Source: Ampullaceana balthica (lineage: Eukaryota; Mollusca; Gastropoda; Lymnaeidae). From it: 64,000 bases of DNA. A program made the translations under genes and the position numbers. Location: assembly GCA_944989445.1 (NCBI GenBank), contig CALYLW010000042.1, positions 124,001-188,000 of the forward strand, given 5' to 3'. The notes beneath the pieces were generated by a model. That model worked only from the letters and a program-made list of their open reading frames with translations, made no database searches and was not told the DNA's origin. Of the stretch, positions 20,346-33,609 are shown piece by piece. Position 1 is the first letter of the stretch; each line of letters starts with the position of its first letter.

Positions 20346-23300
20346 ATAAAAAGCTTTTTATGTTCCAGGCTCATCATCCATCTGGCTCATTTGACTTTAT
20401 TCTGATTTTACTGAGTTGATGGGGTTGGGTTATCTTTAACATTTCTTGATCAAAGTCTTTTAATTCTTTGTCATTAAATTCTTTAGCCGTTTAGTAGCAC
20501 CTTGCTGTGTAATACTCTCATTTATTTAATATAATATTGTCTAGGCATAAATTATTTGTAATTAATTTATGCTTTGGATCTAGAATCATATTCAATATTT
20601 GATTTAGATCTAGAATCAATTATGAAACTTAAGTTTTAAGCATCATTTTTTTAATGTCATTTGATTATCACTGAATTATTTAATAAAGTTCTAATTCTTA
20701 AAACTTTTGAGTACCTTCTAAACATTTGTTTGAAATATAAAATAAATGATAAAATGATGTCTTACAATCTTGTTCAGTAATTTTTCTACTAAATATTTTT
20801 GTAAATAGAAAAGAAAGAAATACAGGTTGGGTCGTTTCAATCTTTTTTATTGTTCACTATATTCACTTGACAGCAAAAAAATCATTTGGAAAGCGCAAAA
20901 CCAAAAAAATAAAATAAAGACAAGTATACAAACAAGTAAATGGACCAATTAAGGAAGACATTAAATTATTGTCCAATTTCGCACAAAAAATTGTCATGAA
21001 AAGTTAACACAATCTTTTCATTCTTATCATCCATCATCAAGTCCAATAACAGAAAACTCCTGAAATAAAACATAGTTCAGGAATCGTTCTTCAATGTGAC
21101 TGTTAAATTTTTATTTACTTCTTATTTTAAAATATATAACCTGGGAATAAAACTTATGAAATTTCTGTAAGTGGGAACAAAAAATATTTTTAATACACAA
21201 TGTATAACTCAACAAAGTTGCTTTTATTAATGATAGAAAAAAAAACACTAAAATGTAACAGCATTTTCTGGTAAAAAAATTAAAACAACTGAAAAGATTG
21301 TAAACAATTTATAACAAATAAAAACACAGGTTGTATTGTGGAAGAATGCTTTCAATTTACCCAATGAAACAAATTTTTTTGTTTAAAACCTAGACACTAA
21401 AATGTAAACGTTTTTGGAAGATCAGGAATGGTTTCCAAAATAGTGGCCAAAAATAAAGGAAGAAAACAAAGAAGAAAATGTATTTGGAATAATCAACACA
21501 TTGGAGACCTTGACAGAGCACCTAACACACTGAGGAGGAGTGACTGCAGAATATAATTATTACATTCAACAGAAATAAGAGACAGATTGCCCACCATATA
21601 TTTAGTTTTAATGAGGTTAAAATTAATGAGCTTAAAATATACTGTAGATCAAAATGCACAACTACCCTTCAGTTTGTTATAACATCAGGTGAGCACCATT
21701 TTCATTTGAACTATCAGGGTGGAGTATAAAAATGTTGAAACTCTATCCAGTGTGACTTTTCTTTGATACCAACTATTGGAATGGATGAAGTTATTTATTT
21801 GGAATGGGTTAACCTAACTTACCAATCTGATGATCTGTAGGCAAAAATAATGCCTGAATGATCTTTACAACAAAAAAAAATAATAATCACAAATTATGAA
21901 CCAAAATGAAGCAAATAAATACAAAAATAATTGATCCAAACAATTTAAAAACTCAAACCCAAAGTGAAAATAATATACAAAAAACGGTAGTAATAAGTAA
22001 TACTGCAAAAGATTCTGTGCTAAGATAATGTGTGGTTTTCAATATAATGTTTTCTTGTTAACAATTATTTTTTGTTAACAATTAATTGTAAACGGAATTA
22101 TCATTGAATATTTCCTAAAAACTTTAGAAATTGCACATTTTTTAAATTATTATTTTCAACTACTCTTTCTTGTTTCTGAAATAACTTCAGAACTACATAT
22201 TCTGAAATTCAATAAGATTTGTGTAGGTGTTTTGCCTTATAACTGTCATTGTGGGCATGTTTGAGCAACTTTGAGCTTTAATGAATACTATGTAGCTGAG
22301 ACTAGAGCAAGCAGATTTTTAAAAAAATCAAAAGCAAAAAAATTACATATGCTATTAGCGGCTATTTAAAATTGAACACTCTTTGGTTATGAGTGAATGC
22401 AAAACTGAACACAAGGGGGGAAATGAGGAAACTAAATAGATAAGTAAACTTAAAAATTATTTACAATACCTAAAAATATCATTAAATTATAATCAAGTTA
22501 TTAGTTTACTCAAATAAGTAGAATAAATCTTCATTTTCAGATCATAGCAAACAAATCATTGAAAAAGCAACAAACAAAATATCTTAATTAAGTTAAAAAA
22601 ATATTAACATAACATAATGCCACTAACAATTTGGCAAAAAAAATATACAAGAAAAAAAATGTGGCAGTTGAATACTATCAATGAGAGATCTTATGAGTAA
22701 AATCATTTTAGAACACAAAACGGTCATAATAAGAAATGATTAATAAAATGAAAGTCCTATTCAAGGACTTCTGTTTCAAGTTATAAAAAACATTAATTCT
22801 CCTTTTTAAAAAAAATAAGAGAACGTTTAGTTGTACCAGTTTCATTTATTGTAAATGTTGTTGAAAATTGTAAATATTTCTGTTAATGCACCGGTAAATA
22901 AATGATTACTATGACATAAGCTCAAATTGCAGTTTCTTAGTTTATTTACTCAGGTTCAGTTATGATTATTTGATTTTACGACTGAAAGATATGAACTTCC
23001 CTACATTGTAAATGAATGAATTAGTCTTGTTACATATTTATTAAGAAAACTACTTTCATACAAAAAGATTTGCTATGTTCTCTCAAGGGAAAAAAAGTAA
23101 TTATGTGGCAAGGTGGGAAAAATTTTGATCCAAAGAAACAAGAATAGTTTTTTTGATTATAAAATAATAATTAACAAATTCAATGTGAAGCAGCACTGTT
23201 ATACAGAAAAATGAAATATATTTTCAATAGCTATAACGTTTTAAAAAAAACAACCTTGTTCTGAAATGTTGGAAATCAGCATTTTTCTTAAGTACATACA

Positions 23301-26300
23301 AGAGTATTTTTTCCTTAAAAACAATGGAAGGATCACTGTAGATTTTGATTTCAATTTTAAGAATTATTTTTTATACCAAAAAATGAATTATTTGCTTATT
23401 AGTAAAAACAAAACAAATGAACAAAATGTTTTATCAAAAACAAATATCACGAAGAAATTAAATTACAAATCAAATAAAATTGCAAAAGCATGACTTCTAA
23501 TAGATGCTGATTTTTGCAAAAACTCAAAAAAACTTATATATACAACAAATTACTCTAATTAATACTACACAGACAAAGCAGGATTTTGGCTTTTTTTTAT
23601 ACAGAATGAATCTTCATGGAAATTATGTTAAAAATGCATGATTTGGGGAAATTGCTTTCTCATACACATGTATGTTCATTTATACACATTTTATGTTATT
23701 GAATTTCACCATTTTCTTCTCCTATGGCATATTAGTGTTATAAAGCACACTGATACAACACAACACTGAAGATATGCGATTAGTTCTTTACATTGATTTG
23801 ACATCAAAAACAATTATAGCAATATAATACGTCATAAATTTCACAACTCTGGATATGAACTTTGAGAAGGGTTTGGGACAGGAAATACGTGTGAAGACCA
23901 TATAAAAGTAGTCATTCATCATAACATGAATTCAGCATTTGTTTTTGAACAAAACATTAATATAATGTATAAGGTAATAAAAAAAAACTTGCAATATGCA
24001 TAAATTTATTGATAAGTAAGTAGGTCAATGTGCTATATATAGTATTGGCTATGCTGGGGATCTTGAGATACAAATCAGTCTTTCTTACATTATTCGTATC
24101 AGCTCTCTCCAGCTTTTTCAAAGTTTTGTAAGTTTTAGCATGACACATAGGTAAAAAAATCAAATTAATTTATTAAGTACCATTGTCTAACAAAATTAAT
24201 CTCAATGTCTCCACTAAATCCTTGGTGAGATATAAACTTTAAAAATTATAATTAGAGTCTTTCTCTTTATATGTTGTCTAGGCATTGACTTTGCACAAAG
24301 GCAGCAACTCTTCACAACCAAAGTCTTAAAAGGCAATTCTGTCTCTAAAGTCTGGATGTATGCATACATTATTGTTTTAAGAAAAGGAAATCTATTTTAA
24401 GAATACAATAAATTTCAAAAATTAATTATTTAAATTACAAATATATTTTCTGTCCAAATAGAAACATATTTATTTAAATATATCTTTATAAATAGACATA
24501 GTCACAACAAATGTTTAATATGTACACAATGTTGGAATTGTAATGAACCAAGTTAACAATTATCAATATATCATCACTGATCAAGAAAAAGCTAAATGAG
24601 AATATGGCTATTAATGGAGTGATTTAAAGTTGCTTCAATCCTTTTCATTTAAAGAAGGATTGTGTTTGAGTGGAACATAAGAACAGAATTAATTTTTTTA
24701 AATCTTACCAAAAGAAGTTCCTAAATCAAAAATATAGAATTATCCAAAATAATGGAATTAACATATTGTGTTTCCATTTCATACGTTCAGGACGCATAAG
24801 ATCAATGGATTTTCACAAGAACCAATGTTTAATTCCTCCATCAACAACAGAATTGTTGTAAAAAAAAACCACACTAATTTAATTTAAAAAAAAAGTTTTT
24901 ATTTATTTCATCAACTTGGATGTGTGGCCACTGAAAAAATTAAGGAAGGTTTAATAAACAATAAATGTCGAAGGAGAGCAAAGGGGAGTAAAGAGGCATA
25001 TCAGTTCACAACCTTAAAGCTTCAAACATGGGACAGGGCAGGCACAAGATCATCAAGTCATTATAACATCCAGACAACCATTCATTATGTTTTTTGTCTT
25101 TAGGTTTAAACAGTGTTCATTAAATTTACAGAAATGCAATAATTAGGTCTAGTGGGGTATGTAATAGTGTTAAATTGTGAACATCATTTGGAAAATAAAG
25201 GCCTTGTAAAAATAGCCATGATTATTTAGGATCTTACAAGGACAACGTTAAGGTCAGTGAAATATTTTCAAAAGCAAAAAAAACAAAAAATGTCAGTACA
25301 AAAGTACTATAGTATAGACAATTTCACCAACTTGATTTGCACAAGGAAATAGTTCTCATTCTGAAAATTGGAGGAACAATAATTTGTTAGAATAATTTTC
25401 TTGTCTATATCTTCACTCTTCTATTTCAAAAAAATACATACATATATATATAGATATTTATAAATTTATATATTATTCACTTATGTAAAATGGAACACAA
25501 AATTAATATTGTAAATATTGGAATGAGACAGTTCTAGAATGGAATCATCTTTGTTCCCATCAAAGCATTTTTATAGATAATAATAACAATAACAAAATGC
25601 AAACTAATCAAGAGAGTAAGGATCAGGCTACAACATTAATGCCATGGCATCAGTGTAAAGGTGGTATGTTCAGCAGTTGGGGGGGGGGTGTTGAAATTAG
25701 AATGGAAATTAATAAGTAGGTGGGAATAAAATTAAAATATTCATGAAGATACCAAAGTGAAGCTTATATTGCAGGTGGAGCGGTGTAACTGTACATTGCT
25801 TATTTTGTGGGCTGTGAAGTTTTCATTCATATTTAAATTGTTGTTTCAACATAGAATTTTTTTAAAAAAGATGTACATAAATGTAATGAAGAATACCTTA
25901 AAACCCAATCTTCTTGTTTTTATTGAAGTATAATTTTTCAAAAAGTTTGTAATAAATATAATGAATGTCAAATAAAAAAAATAGAGAGCCATGAGATGAA
26001 TTTAAAAAAAATAATTTTTAAGCCTTGATTTATTGGATTGATGAAATATTATTTTAAAACGAACATTTTGCCTTCTTATGGAAAAAAGAAATATTTCAGA
26101 AATGAGCTTAAAGAATTGAATGACTGTTTTGAAGTATATCAACAGGAAGTTTAGCTGTATATCAACAGGAGGTTTAGCCCATATTGCTTTTAAGTGTGCC
26201 TTATTTTAAGGTTTCATTTTCATCTATAGACACAAAAAAAACCCACAAAAAGTTGTTCTCATTAATGTCAATGAATAACATAGCACACTATTTTAAATGC

Positions 26301-28853
26301 TGTATAGAATATTGTTTAAATTTCTTGTAAAAACATTCCATTGTAAAGCAGGGGAAAATTAATAAATAGAAGTAGCACATATGCACACCTTACAGATATA
26401 TATCAGACAAGATGGGGCAAACAAGAGGAAGGGGAGACAAATGCTGCCTTGCAACATGCATGTAGATGTAAGTACATAGATTTTCTTTTTAATATACCCC
26501 TTCATCAATCCCACAATTTTTTTGTTCAGAAAAGAAATGAGGAAGAAAACTCAGCATTTAAATTTAGGCCAAAAACAAACAGTAATTATAGCAATTGCAA
26601 ACAGAATTTTAAAAATCAGAGCAAGGGATCCAAAATAAAAAATTTAAATTTTGGTCTCCTTTTTAGCAATATTTTAACAACAAAAATGTACAACAGCATT
26701 TGGGATAGGAAGGAAAAAGGAATATAATCAAATATTGCAGGTATTCAATCATAACAAAAGAGCTCTACTTCAGAACATTAGTAAGCTCATTGATAATCAG
26801 CTGTTGTTGCTAGTTCAACAGGTGTCACATTTGAACAGGAATGTGCCAGATGTTTTTATTATCTCATAGGACAACAAAACAAAATTACAGAAAGAAAATG
26901 TATGCAGGACTAAAGTAAGTACAAATTCAATTACTTAGACAACACCAAACAAATGGATTTTTAACTGTGTGCTTGAACCTGTGATGTATATCTAACTATA
27001 TATGTAAATATATATATTATATTATATATGCATATACTATTTATATATATATTTATATATATAAATATACACACATTAACACACTCAAAATAATATATAT
27101 ATGTATATATGGTACAAAAAACCTTTAATGCTTGCGTAGGGACGAATTATTCTTCTGGAAAGCATCTTGATAAGTAGTTGAATATTTCCAATTCCAGGCT
27201 AAAAATTAGTTGAGTTCTCTATTTACATTTACGTAAATTTGACATACTATCAACCAATTCTTTCTTGAAAATGAAAATTTCATGTTATTGACTAGCATTG
27301 CACTGCGGATGCAGTATCCCGAGATGGCCCCAGACATGACCAACTATTATATATATATATAATTCAAAGAAATATATCTTACAGTATATTCATAATTTTA
27401 TTAAATATACATTTAGATATAGAGTTACTTTCATACTTTCAACACTTGCTTTCCATTTTCTCAAGTAAAATTCACTGGGGGGCTTGGGGGGAGGAGAAAA
27501 TCATTTTAGTTTGTTAACTTATAAAGAGAAAGTACAGTTTGAAAAACAAATAATACGAAAAAATAACTATCTTTGGTGGCGCTCAGCAGCTTAATTAAAC
27601 TAGGATCTTTTCTCTGTGACTACATTCAGTTTAACAAAGATGCATTATTCAACAACATTTTAGGCATAACAAAATTGTAAAGTGTCTTCAAAATTATTTC
27701 TAAAAAAAAATTGAAACATTAAAATTAACTTTTCTGCAGATATTAAAATCTTATGTGCATCCTTGTTGACAAGAGTCAGTAGATCAGCTTTAGATTAAAT
27801 ATGTGGGTCTAAGTTTAATGAAATCATGTACCTTTTAAATAGCAGAAGTTAGAAAGTTTCTAATAAAATCTTTCAATTCATCAACTCATCATTGGAAATC
27901 AAAGTGTAAAGCAGATATCTCTAAAATATTCATAAACATCTACCCAATGTGTCAGGAGAAGGCATTAGGATGTTTTATATCTCAGATTTAAAATAAAAAG
28001 AGTGCATTTTGAATGAGAACGTCTTTGGTGTGTTTACTTGAGGTTTTTTTTGGGGGGGAAATGCTGGAAATAACATCAATCTTAAAGCTTTTTCAGCCTA
28101 CCAGTGGGTGTAACACTTCCTGGAGTAAGGCCGCTTGACAGTTGCATTCTATTAAAATTATGCAACAAAGCAGTGAGCCCTGTCAGCCATTGCTGTTCAA
28201 TAAACATGACAATATTTTATGAGCTGTTATTTGTTGTAATTTTTGTTGTTGCAACAACATAAATTATTTGTGCAACAATATTTCATTAGCTGCAAAGATT
28301 TTTCAGGTAATCTGCAAAGTCCTTTTTTTTTAGTCCCTCTTTGCATAATAGAGTTAAGGTACTCATGGCCAACTAGCTCATTCTGCAAATTGTGACCAAC
28401 CATCCTAAAAATTTGTTTTAAAAAGCCAGATATTTTGTTCCCTACATTAACAGTGGGAACTACTAGAGTCTCTAGGTCACTTTGCATAATTGCATCACTG
28501 TTTCAAGAAACATAACTATTTTTCAGGTTTTCATCTTCTTAGGTGAGTCTAGCACAAAATTTTCACAGCCAAACACAAAGTAAAGTTGATCAAAAAGTGA
28601 ATCAAAGCTAGAACCTGCACAAGTTTCAAGAAGTTACACTTTCTCCAGCTCCCGATTTATAAGGCAATTTAATCAATGGTTAGTGTGCCATTTCATAAAG
28701 CCTTTGTGCCATCTTCAGTTTTACTGTTGGAGTATTTGCCCCCACTTTCAATACTTTAAAAAAAAATTGCCAGTTTGTCCACTCAGTATATGCTGAGATT
28801 CAATTCACTTAAAGCTGGCTTCAAGGAGGAACCAAATCTCCAAAATAAAAGAT
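20346..28853. other. Long AT-rich non-coding stretch between convergent genes
   Basis: About 8.5 kb without a recognisable exon, transposon or minisatellite, in contrast to the rest of the window. Small TA-rich runs occur at about 27000-27110 and 27340-27362. The lack of insertions beside the minus-strand zinc-finger stop codon is compatible with a very long 3'UTR, which is common for regulatory genes. Several minus-strand AATAAA candidates exist (for example opposite about 20843, 24900, 26855), so the end cannot be placed. Confidence 0.4.
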
Positions 28854-30013
28854 TCACTCCATATCATCGTCATGGGTGTTGCTCTCTATAACATCCTGCA
28901 GAAGCTCGTCCACGGACTCTGATTCGGCACTGATTCCTTTTTCAGCAAAGTTCAAGTTGGGAACAAGAATCCCCAACATTCTCACAACGTTGAGTCGAAG
29001 ATATTTTAGCTTGGCAGCATGAGCACAGTTTTCTTTGCCCCCGCAGGAACTTAAATCATGGGCGTGTGGGGGCTCCCTGCTCTCCAGTGGGGGAGATTTT
29101 TTGCGTAGGTCGATAGCTTCGTCTGAATGACTTCGACTAGGAGACTTTGTTGTTGTTGTCTGAGCTATTAGAGATGTGTGCGGTTCTTTCTTGATCTGCT
29201 GGTGTTGCAGGAGTGGAAGAGGTGACTGGGACATGTGTGGCATGGACCCATGGAGTAGATGAGGAGGGAGGTTGTTCTGGGAGGTTGGCGTGGAGGAAGA
29301 AGATGAGTTGTGAGAGAGGCCAGACAGAGGGGAGAAGCCAGAAGCACTTGGAAATCCAGGGGCGCCATGCGGAGGGAAATGTGGAAAACCTGGAAAGAGG
29401 TGATGACCTCCAGGATGGTGGCCGGGATTACGAAGGGGAGGCAGGTCTCCAAATATGAGTGGAGACATCTGGTGGCCATTCATAAAAAAGGGGGGATGGG
29501 GTCCTGTGCCTGGGGTGCTGAACATAGAGTTGCTGGGGTTGGGGGTGGAGCAGCCTGAATTGGGTGTGGCTGGGGACTTGGCAGATCCAGGCTGTGTGTT
29601 GTTGCTGCTGCTGTTGTTGTTGGGGGTGAGTGGCGGCGGCATGTTTCTACCACCATTACTGTCTTGGTGCTCATGGTGTTGAGGGGATAAATGCTGTTGT
29701 TGCTGCTGCTGCTGCTTCAGCTGCTGTTGTTGCTGGGCATGCTCTGACTTTGCCATCTCAATGGCTTTGGTCACAAGGTCCATGTTGTTGTGAGGCATCG
29801 GTGGGGCCAGAAGAGGGGGAGGTGGCAGCTTGAAGATGTTGTTGTCGTGCATGACTTGGGTGGAGAGATAGCCCATACCACGAGGAGAACGGGTTCGCTT
29901 CTCTTTGATGTAGTAGGACATGATGCCATCATGCTTGTTGATGATGTGGCTCTTGAGGCTGTGACTCTGGCTGTATTGCACACCGCAGGCGCCACAGATG
30001 TATGGCCTCTCAC
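28854..30013 (-). CDS. Zinc-finger gene, last coding exon (finger 3, Gln run, C-terminus)
   Basis: Acceptor CCCTTAG is followed by GTGAGAGGCC, completing the HTGERP linker, and the TGA stop is at 28854-28856. It encodes finger 3 (CGACGVQYSQSHSLKSH), the basic segment, a Gln run, low-complexity Pro/Ser/His sequence and a C-terminal block KLKYLRLNVVRMLGILVPNL followed by an acidic tail. Confidence 0.95.
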
Positions 30014-33000
30014 CTAAGGGTCAGTAGAAAAAGAGCAAAGTAGTAAACATACATAGGACAATTAATTCTAACTTGGAAATACAACACAAAGATAACCTAA
30101 TACAACCCTCAGGTAGACATAGGGATACAAACACTTTTCTTATTCCATATGCAAATTCTTTTTGATTAAATTTTTATCATCATTAAATTTGACTCTAGTA
30201 ATTTTTCAACATGGATGATTTATAATACTTTCAGACTAGTATGTTAAAACTATATTTTTAAAAAATTACAATGTCAAAACAGAATGCTTCATTCATTGAT
30301 GAACACTTTAGATTCTTGCCACTAAAAAAAAAGGATAATGTGTTTTCAATTCCAACTATACAACATAGATAATTTCTTCTAGTAAGATGAACTTGTTAAC
30401 TGTAGAGACCAACGAAAGTGACACTTAGCTCTATGTATTATGTGTGTACAACTGGGACTAACTCCATCTTCAGGTGGCAGCCTTACCTGTGTGAATCCGC
30501 AGGTGCACATAGAGATTGCTTTGGTGTTTAGTTGTGTACGGGCAGTGAGAGCATTTAAAGTACATGTCATTGGTCTCCCTCCTTGGCTTGAGCGGACCTT
30601 TCCCCTGGTGAGTGTTCTCCACATGGTTCTCCAGGTTCTTTTGCCTTCTGAAAGTTCTCTCGCAAAACTGACACTTCAAATAGTCCTTGTCCACGTTCTC
30701 CCCCATCTTTCCCTCAAAAGGCAGGAACTTCCTGGCCAGAGCAACATCCAATGGGCCGCCAGGGCTGAAAAAAAAATAAATAAATAAATAAAATGGCTGC
30801 CAAAGAAGGAAAGGAAAGGAAAGATTGTTCAAACACTTTGTTGGATCATCTTGGCCACACACTACTCAGAAATAGATAAATAAATGGAATTTTAAAATTG
30901 AGCACAGTGTTTAAAAAAATTAATGAGACAAATTAATTAACTTCTTTCCGACATGATGGTGCACAAAAAGTTGATTATATTTTGTAATTAAAACAGTTGT
31001 TTTAAAATCCAGCACAGCTGTTTAAATTTTAATAAATATTTTGTGTTTTAATAACAATTTGATATAATCCTCAAATAATAACTTTTATGTCAGTGACTTG
31101 AAAAGGGGGGGGGGATGTTGAATGTTAAAAATGGGAAATAATGTGTTTAATAATGTGTTTAATAATGTGTTTTACTTCTTTGAACATGTTTCTTCTAGTG
31201 GACATGAAAGTATTATTTTCAAATACACATAATTTTGGAGTGAAAGTTTACGAAATAAATTTTGAAAAGATTTAAACAAGAGAGTTGGATTTACAGGATG
31301 ACAAATAAAAGTTTTTTTAAAAATTCAAGTAACCCCAGATTTTTTTAAACAAATTAAAAAAACAGGAAGAGGGTTAAAAGAGGGTATAGAGAGTGACAAA
31401 ACATGACTTGTGAAAAGCAACATGATTAAATTAGTAAGGAAGGAGATAGATTTGGCACTTCATAAGCTTAGCAAATGCAAAGTACTGCCCCCTATTTGGA
31501 CAATAGTTAATTCTGTGTCTCTTTTAAAGACCTACCTAAATGGATATAGAGGCATATTGTTGAAGCCAGGAAACCAGGAAGGCATCTTGCCGTTACCAAA
31601 CATGTTTGGGCTGAATGCTGTCTCGCTGATGTTGGATGCCATGGGGTGCAGATGGGGCAGACCACCGCCTGTTGAAATAAGAGGTGGTGGGTTCTTCATA
31701 TCCGCAGAAACGGTGACGATGATGGGCTTGACGTCTGTTGATGTCGGAGAGGACGTGGAGGAGGGGGATGAAGATGGCAGCGATGTTGTGTTGAAAAAGG
31801 ATGGCGGGTTGGATGGTGGATAGCCGAGATCAGAGGATATTTTGTAGTCTCTACTGGAATCCTGCTTTTCAGGCTTGAACAGGAAATGTACATCAGCAGG
31901 ATCCATGTCGTTGAAGCTGGAGTCCTTATCACTGTCATAGTAGTTTTTCATTTTCATTTCCTCCAGGTCTTCATTAAGAAGAGTGACTTCAGACTCGACA
32001 TCTTTCAGGATAGAACTGATGACATCGGGCTTCAGGCCCTCTTCAAGACACCTGTCTCGCAGGTTGGACAGCATTTGCAGCAGGTACTGCTCCCTTCTGG
32101 TCTTGGCTTCAGCTGGGGGCAGACAATTGAGTGTCTTCATAAACATGGCGTGGGCGTTGACCTTGACCTCGTGCATGAGGTTGTAAATATTTAGGGGCAC
32201 ATCCTTGAGGAATGAGAACTTGTCCGAGTCGGTCATGCTGTCAGACTCTGACCTCATCTCCATCTCCTCATCATCGTCTTCCGGGATGCCATCCACTGCT
32301 TCAAGCCTAGAAGACAATCGGTTGGCTGAGAAATGGTGGTCATCCTCCACCTTGTACCTGGCCTCACTGGTCATTCTTGTTTCCGATTTACCAGTGCCGT
32401 CCACTTCGTCATTTTCTGATTCCCTCATTTTTTTCATCATCATTATCTCCTCATTCAAGATGTCATCCTCAATCTCACTCTCCTCACTGTCGTACTGGAG
32501 TTGTCTTACCCTTCTAATGTCTTCGTTGGTGGGTTTCCGTCTCCTCCTCTCATAGCTGGCATCCATGTTCATTGTATTTTGAACAAAACTGTTGGACGTT
32601 TGCATATTGGTGTCGGCCCGTATGCTGTCTGATTCCTCAAAACTTGAGTTGAGCTGAGACTGCGGGGATGGGGAGCTGTCGGGGCGGTCACAGTTCCGGG
32701 CGGTCGTCGACACAGCAGTTGTTGGAATATCTTCCGAGTCTTCAGGTTCTGAAAGATTTTTCCTGTGGACCAATGTTGGCAAGTGATGGGATAGAGGTGA
32801 AGAGGAGGCTGGGGTTTTTAGAGCACCATTACCCCAGGGCTGGCAGTGTGATTCGGGAGAGTTAATTTGACTCGCTTGAAACTTTTCAGCCGCGTCGCGG
32901 GTATCAAAAACAGTTTTCACCTTCAAGGAAGGGGACGTACATCTGGTTGATGACAAGTTCCAGGATTTCGTGAGCATCATGGGCGAGGATAGAGGGGATG

Positions 33001-33277
33001 ACGAGATGGGCAGCGACTTCTGAGAGGACGAAGAGACGTGGTCCCAGGAATTGGGGGTCATCGACGAAGAGACGACAGGAGGTTCTTGTTTGATGAGGCT
33101 GTCTGCTGTGATGGTCTCCCCTTGTTTTGGAGAAACTGGCATGGAGGAGTTATGGCTGGTGGCGTCAATGATCATGGTGGAGGGGGCTCTGGGGGCTAAA
33201 ACACTGTGCAAGAGCGCTGGGTCACGTGGGCTACTGGTGGGGTCAGGAGAAGGAATCAAGGGCTTGATGTCCATCAT
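28854..33277 (-). CDS. C2H2 zinc-finger protein, probable transcription regulator, 1059 aa, 3 coding exons
   Basis: Joining 33277-31536, 30764-30487 and 30013-28854 on the minus strand gives one 1059-residue frame with GT-AG introns and matching phases. Residues 1-350 are Ser/Pro- and acid-rich. Residues about 350-445 form a helical-looking conserved segment (FSFLKDVPLNIYNLMHEVKV onward). Three C2H2 fingers follow: C612/C615/H628/H633, C652/C655/H668/H672 and C680/C683/H696/H701, with a canonical HTGERPY linker between fingers 2 and 3 restored exactly by splicing. A basic KEKRTRSPRG segment comes next, then a Gln run (767-780), Pro/His/Ser-rich sequence, and a C-terminal hydrophobic-acidic segment. 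SUMO-type motifs IKQEP (62-66) and IKKEP (947-951) and a CtBP-like AIDLRKK (973-979) suggest a repressor. I do not recognise the orthologue group. Confidence 0.92.
29694..29735 (-). repeat. Coding CAG/CAA polyglutamine run
   Basis: Fourteen codons with one Leu-Lys interruption encode the Gln run at residues 767-780. Codons mix CAG and CAA. Confidence 0.95.
30014..30486 (-). other. Zinc-finger gene intron between middle and last exon
   Basis: A 473-bp AT-rich intron with clean GT-AG ends and no internal feature. Confidence 0.85.
30487..30764 (-). CDS. Zinc-finger gene, middle exon (fingers 1 and 2)
   Basis: A 278-nt exon from acceptor TTTTTTTTCAG (exon starts 30764) to donor G|GTAAGG (30486). 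It encodes SPGGPLDVALARKFLPFEGK, finger 1 (CQFCERTFRRQKNLENH...) and finger 2 (CSHCPYTTKHQSNLYVHLRI-H). Confidence 0.95.
30765..31535 (-). other. Zinc-finger gene intron between first and middle exon
   Basis: A 771-bp AT-rich intron with GTAGGT donor and T-rich TTTCAG acceptor. It has a short G run near 31105 and no other feature. Confidence 0.85.
31536..33277 (-). CDS. Zinc-finger gene, first coding exon
   Basis: Starts at ATGATG (33277) with A at -3 and ends at donor AG|GTAGGT (intron from 31535), phase 2. It encodes residues 1-580: disordered Ser/Pro-rich sequence, an acidic patch EDDDEEMEM (about 333-341), then the ordered-looking segment LNIYNLMHEVKVNAHAMFMK at about 362-381. Reading on without the splice gives only one more codon before a stop. 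Confidence 0.92.
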
Positions 33278-33321
33278 ACTGAGCTAACCAGTTTGGTCTC
33301 GGGAGCCCGGATGTTAGTCAT
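33274..33321 (-). promoter_or_regulatory. Upstream ORF (15 codons) overlapping the zinc-finger start
   Basis: An ATG at 33321 opens MTNIRAPETKLVSSV and stops at a TGA that lies inside the main ATGATG start. An overlapping uORF of this kind usually lowers or regulates translation of the main frame. The ATG has C at -3 (ACAATG context with CAC upstream), so initiation may be leaky. Confidence 0.6.
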
Positions 33322-33324
33322 TGT

Positions 33325-33345
33325 GCTGTGGAAGACAGGGTAAAC
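33325..33345 (-). other. Probable 3' splice site of a 5'UTR intron
   Basis: On the minus strand a pyrimidine-rich CCCTGTCTTCCACAG ends right before CACAATG, 48 bp upstream of the main start. A leader exon further upstream (higher coordinates) is therefore likely. Confidence 0.5.
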
Positions 33346-33609
33346 AATCATTTTAGGACTTAGATTGAGGTTATTATCTTTCAAATCTTTTTTAAATCAA
33401 GAATTAACGACAATAAAATTGTTCATTGGAAAGTTCGGTGCATATAAGCATAACATATAAACATAACATTTAGTTGATCAACAAATAGAAACATCAGATG
33501 GCTTGAAAAAGTCAAGATAGTCAAACTAATTCACGTTTTAAAATTATATCTCATTCTATGATCCTAAAAGTGCTTAAAACTGTTGTGACAAGTAGATGTC
33601 AAATATAAT

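Noticed and set aside
28227..28487. 86-codon minus-strand open frame downstream of the zinc-finger stop
   Set aside because: Low-complexity end, no signature, probably within the 3'UTR.
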